37,490 nucleotides of DNA from a bacterium (GTDB taxonomy: Bacteria; Bdellovibrionota_C; UBA2361; SZUA-149; JAQTWB01). Under the pieces are notes generated by a model. That model saw nothing but the letters and a program-made list of their open reading frames with translations, was not told the DNA's origin and searched no databases. Positions within the stretch are counted from its first letter, which is position 1, and each line of letters starts with the position of its first letter. Shown piece by piece: positions 34,385 through 37,490 of the stretch. Made by a program: the position numbers and the translations under genes. The stretch is taken from positions 1 through 37,490 of the forward strand of contig JAQTWB010000025.1 of the NCBI GenBank assembly GCA_028689495.1, in the 5' to 3' direction.

Positions 34385-37380
34385 CTACTTCACACCGACA
34401 ACTACAACCGACTCGGGCATTCCCGTAAGGTCTTGACGTTGCCGAACTACTTCAGCAGCGATAGCTCCCGGAATTGTTGATGTAATCTCCACTAAACCAT
34501 AGCTATTCGACGGCAACCCATCCAAAATCTCGACATTCTGAAAACCGTCCTGCAATGTCAGGGAATGAGGAATCGACGTCCCCTCATATACATCGTGATA
34601 CCTCCAGCTCACATTTTCATTCGCTCCACCTATATTTCTTAGCCACAGCATATTCTCCGTCTGGAGAAATGTGTTATAGCTAGCAAACTGGCTCGTCGAA
34701 CTCGCTTCGTGACCAACTGACACCGCCGCAGTTTTTGTATCAACTCCTCTCCGCGAATAACTTGCTATCTCAGCAATGATTGAGTTCTCTTTATCGGGGG
34801 TTACTCTCATATACCCTGAGTTACCGACAACGAGAGGAAGTAGAAAATGTTGTTGGCTATATGCGCTTAGAACAACATTCAGTGTCCGCAAAGTGACACC
34901 ACTATCGTTCAGTAATTCAACATCAATGGTCACATCTTCATTTAAAAAATTCGCTAATTCGAGGTAACTGAAACTCTCTTCGCTATCTCGATAGGTGATA
35001 GCGCTGATAGTGCGTGACTCTCCGCTTCCTGCAGGCAAAGAGAAGGCATAATCGAACTCTCCAGCACTTTCTCCTTCGGCATAACGGGTCAGGGTCGCAA
35101 CATAGTTCGATAAATCATCATCCGGTATAATCATTTGCGTCCCAACCCGATTCGCTCCCGGAACCACGTGCCCCGCTTCAAGGTCAAGACGCGAATCAGC
35201 CTCAAGTATCACCCGTCGCTCATCAACTATAGTTCCTGTCATATCGTAACGTTTCAGAGTGAACGCCTTACTACTTCCCGCTGGATTCATCAGCGTCAAA
35301 AAATTATAAACAGCAGCATCGTTGTCTGGATGATACGTATTAAAAACCACTCCGCCTGAACCACGTAGTCCATTTGATAGTTCCTCGGCATATACAAACC
35401 CGAAACTTCCCTGACTACTACTGCTACCGCCACTCGGACGATATTTGCTGATTCGCCCATCAAAATGGGACCTCGAACTTGTCACTTTAACCGTACCGTA
35501 TGAGTCAACGATAAAACCATCCTGGTCGTTGACAACAACATCCCGCTCAGAATACCCGGGGACCCAAACCGTCTTGCTCGACAACAATCCACCGTCCATG
35601 CCGTACAGCTCCACCACCGCCGACAAACCAAGACTTCCCGTATTCATTAATTCAAGAATATTTATGGTTCCAAGATAGCTATTCCAAAACCCATACGCCG
35701 GACTAGTAACATGAGGTAATACAAAAAAATCGTAAATTGCATCTCCACTAGCCGTTCCTGATACCGAGCCAGGCTCAAAGCGATACCCCGAAAGGATTGG
35801 TGTCAGTTGGTAATTCGTTCCAGTGACCACTGAACCAAAATTATAGCTGCCATCCGCGGCAGTTATCACAGTCCCCAACAATCCACCGTCAATCACGGCC
35901 CCGGCAAATGGGCTTCCATTGATTGTAAATACCCCTGATATGGAGACGGTAGCCGAAGCGATATCTCCAGACACACTACCCGCCATGACAGAGTACGGAG
36001 CCCCTGTTCCCCTTACCCAGTAATAGGGTATCCGGTTTGATACTGCCGACGAAGCAACTGACAACCCCCGATTATTACCAACACTATAAAGCGTCGCCGC
36101 CGTCATCGACCAGTCCGCACTTTCATATGGGGAATCCGCTGACTTACCGGCTATCACGTTACCCGAAAGCCACAATGCATGGGCGCTATCACTGTTGCCA
36201 ATGGCAAGCCCCAGACTGTCTACCGCTGTGCCACTTTGCAGCGTTACTGTAGACTGCCAGCTTGTAATGTTACTATCGTATCGGCGATAAACCAGGTCAT
36301 CAGCGCCGTTGCTGTAAAGCAAATGCAAGTCACCAATAGAATCTACGGCAGAAGAAACAAGGGATGAATCCTCTAGGTCGGCAGCCGCGGTCCAAGCATA
36401 CCAGGCGAAATGTCCAAGGCGTTTCTGATAATCTGCGGAAAAATTAAATTCCCCCGCTGCATATACATCTTCACCATTGACCAAAATGCTGTTAACAGCA
36501 TTATCTAACCCCTTCCCCAGCGCATGCCAGGCATTGCCATCCCAACGGGCTATCCCAGAAGTATCTGGAACATAACTCGCTTCGTAAAAATATCCTCCAA
36601 CATAAACGTCTGTTCCAGATACCGCAATTGCAAAAACCTCATCATCAACTCCATCTCCCAGCGAATACCAGGAACTGCCATCCCACCTGGCTATATTATT
36701 GGTTCCGGCGACACCACCAGCATCCCAGAAAAGACCACCCACATAGAGGTCCGAACCAGACACCGCAAGCGCCTCGACATAATAATCAACACTCCCACCA
36801 AGCGCATGCCAGGCACCACCATCCCAACGAGCAATATAATCCGCGCTTAAATCACCACCCGCATTTGAGAATGACCCACCGGCATATAAATCACTTCCTA
36901 AAACTGCCAACGTATACACCCGGCTATTCAAACCAGTTCCGAGACCACTCCAAGCCGCGCCATTCCAGACAGCAATATTATCAGCATTCACATCTCCACC
37001 AGCATCATTAAAGCTGCCACCGACGACAATATTACCACCAAGCAAGACTACAGACCGAACCTCGGCAGTCAAACCTGCAATGCCGGGCCCTAAGGCTAAC
37101 CAGCTTGCACCATCCCAAACAGCAACATTATCAGCATTTAAATTACCGGCACCATCTTTAAACTGGCCACCCACAATCAGATTACCACCAGATACTACCA
37201 TGTCGGATATCCTGCCATCGATACCAGCACCGAGAGCATGCCAGTTACTCCCATCCCAACGGGCGATGTTCTTTGTCCCGAAAACCGAATTAATGTCAGA
37301 GAAACTACCGCCGATGATTATATCCCCCCCTTGCACAACAATCTTGTTAACAGTGCCAATGATATTGAATCTGCCCCCAT
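34385..37380 (-). CDS. Second giant secreted protein, 5'-truncated by an IS element
   Basis: Open for at least 998 codons. The first usable start codon (GTG 37336) begins in mid-repeat, and the open frame continues upstream as recognisable repeat sequence (GGRFNIIGTVNKIVV) to about 37380, where an IS3-type element begins. The signal peptide and part of the first repeat are missing. About seven repeats of 47-51 residues follow, with consensus NIARWDGSxWHALG and DLYVGGxF. A BNR-like region, one CarboxypepD_reg-like domain (residues about 463-540) and a roughly 440-residue C-terminal module beginning SPAYGFWNSYLG complete it. The module is homologous to that of the protein at 3680. Without a signal peptide it is probably not secreted, so it may be a pseudogene or a fossil copy. 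Confidence 0.83.
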
Positions 37381-37490
37381 TGTGTTGACAAGTAGTTAAG
37401 GATTGGTAGGTGTTTCCACAGTAGAAGTATAAAGAGTGGGAACGATGAAAAGAGAAAGGCGAGCATATACCAAGGAATTCAAACAGGAGG
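37381..37490 (+). mobile_element. Left end of an IS3-family insertion sequence (partial)
   Basis: Coding sequence of the truncated gene stops making sense at about 37380. From here the sequence reads TGTGTTGACAAGTAGTTAAG, plausibly a terminal inverted repeat starting with TG. The transposase start codon lies 64 bases further. The right end, and hence the target duplication, lie outside the window, so the boundary is approximate. Confidence 0.6.
37445..37490 (+). CDS. IS3-family transposase OrfA, N-terminus only
   Basis: ATG at 37445 starts MKRERRAYTKEFKQE, then the window ends. The block R-x-Y-T-x-E-F-K is the typical start of the helix-turn-helix of IS3/IS911-type OrfA. A GTGGGAACG stretch precedes the ATG. 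Fifteen residues only, so the subgroup cannot be given. Confidence 0.7.
   Translation, partial: MKRERRAYTKEFKQE

Noticed and set aside
1-37490. tRNA, rRNA or known riboswitch
   Set aside because: No cloverleaf, rRNA stretch or recognisable riboswitch core was noticed by eye; no covariance search was possible.

Overview
The window comes from a Gram-negative, double-membraned bacterium. It encodes TolB, Pal and CpoB, a complete RND efflux tripartite system with an outer-membrane channel, several lipoproteins, and a protein with a PEP-CTERM sorting tail. The latter implies an exosortase elsewhere in the genome and often goes with exopolysaccharide or biofilm. Base composition looks moderate, near half G+C by eye. 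I cannot name the species. PEP-CTERM, delta-60 (DUF5122) propeller proteins and a ThrH-based threonine route fit an aquatic or sediment proteobacterium-like or deltaproteobacterium-like organism, but this is inference.

Layout. 1-162: a nested inverted-repeat (REP/MITE-like) element. 163-3289 (minus): cpoB, pal and tolB, the periplasmic and outer-membrane half of Tol-Pal; tolQRA are absent. 3680-7555 (plus): a giant secreted protein with seven delta-60 repeats, five carboxypeptidase-regulatory-like domains and a large C-terminal module. 7678-10667: a small membrane protein, a PlsC-type acyltransferase, an unrecognised gene, a DUF3108 protein and a 52-residue acidic ORF. 10882-16668 (plus): RND adaptor, pump and outer-membrane factor, closed by a hairpin. 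16747-20098 (minus): an unrecognised helical protein and an RNase II/R-family exoribonuclease, separated by a four-copy tandem repeat. 20726-23182 (plus): a PH-domain membrane protein, exonuclease III and a VanZ-like protein. 23305-28312 (plus): thrA, thrC, a DoxX-like gene and thrH. 28368-31737: a stand-alone receiver domain, xseA with an unusual N-terminal extension, xseB, and a convergent sigma factor. 32138-34236 (plus): a PEP-CTERM protein and a lipoprotein with one CXXCH haem motif. 34385 to about 37380 (minus): a second giant protein, paralogous to the first in its C-terminal half and cut at its 5' end by an IS3-type element whose first codons close the window.

How the genes work together. 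ThrA makes homoserine from aspartate, ThrH can phosphorylate homoserine (no thrB is present) and ThrC finishes threonine. XseA and XseB form exonuclease VII; XthA and the RNase II-type enzyme add other nucleic-acid processing. The most interesting material is the pair of giant secreted paralogues. They share a roughly 440-450 residue C-terminal module, apparently four beta-sandwich-like repeats, attached to two different propeller-type N-terminal regions; one copy is disrupted by an insertion sequence. Other points of note are the 14-bp tandem repeats carrying out-of-frame ATGs at the thrA start, the 29-bp tandem array after the RNase gene, and the palindromic element at the left edge.
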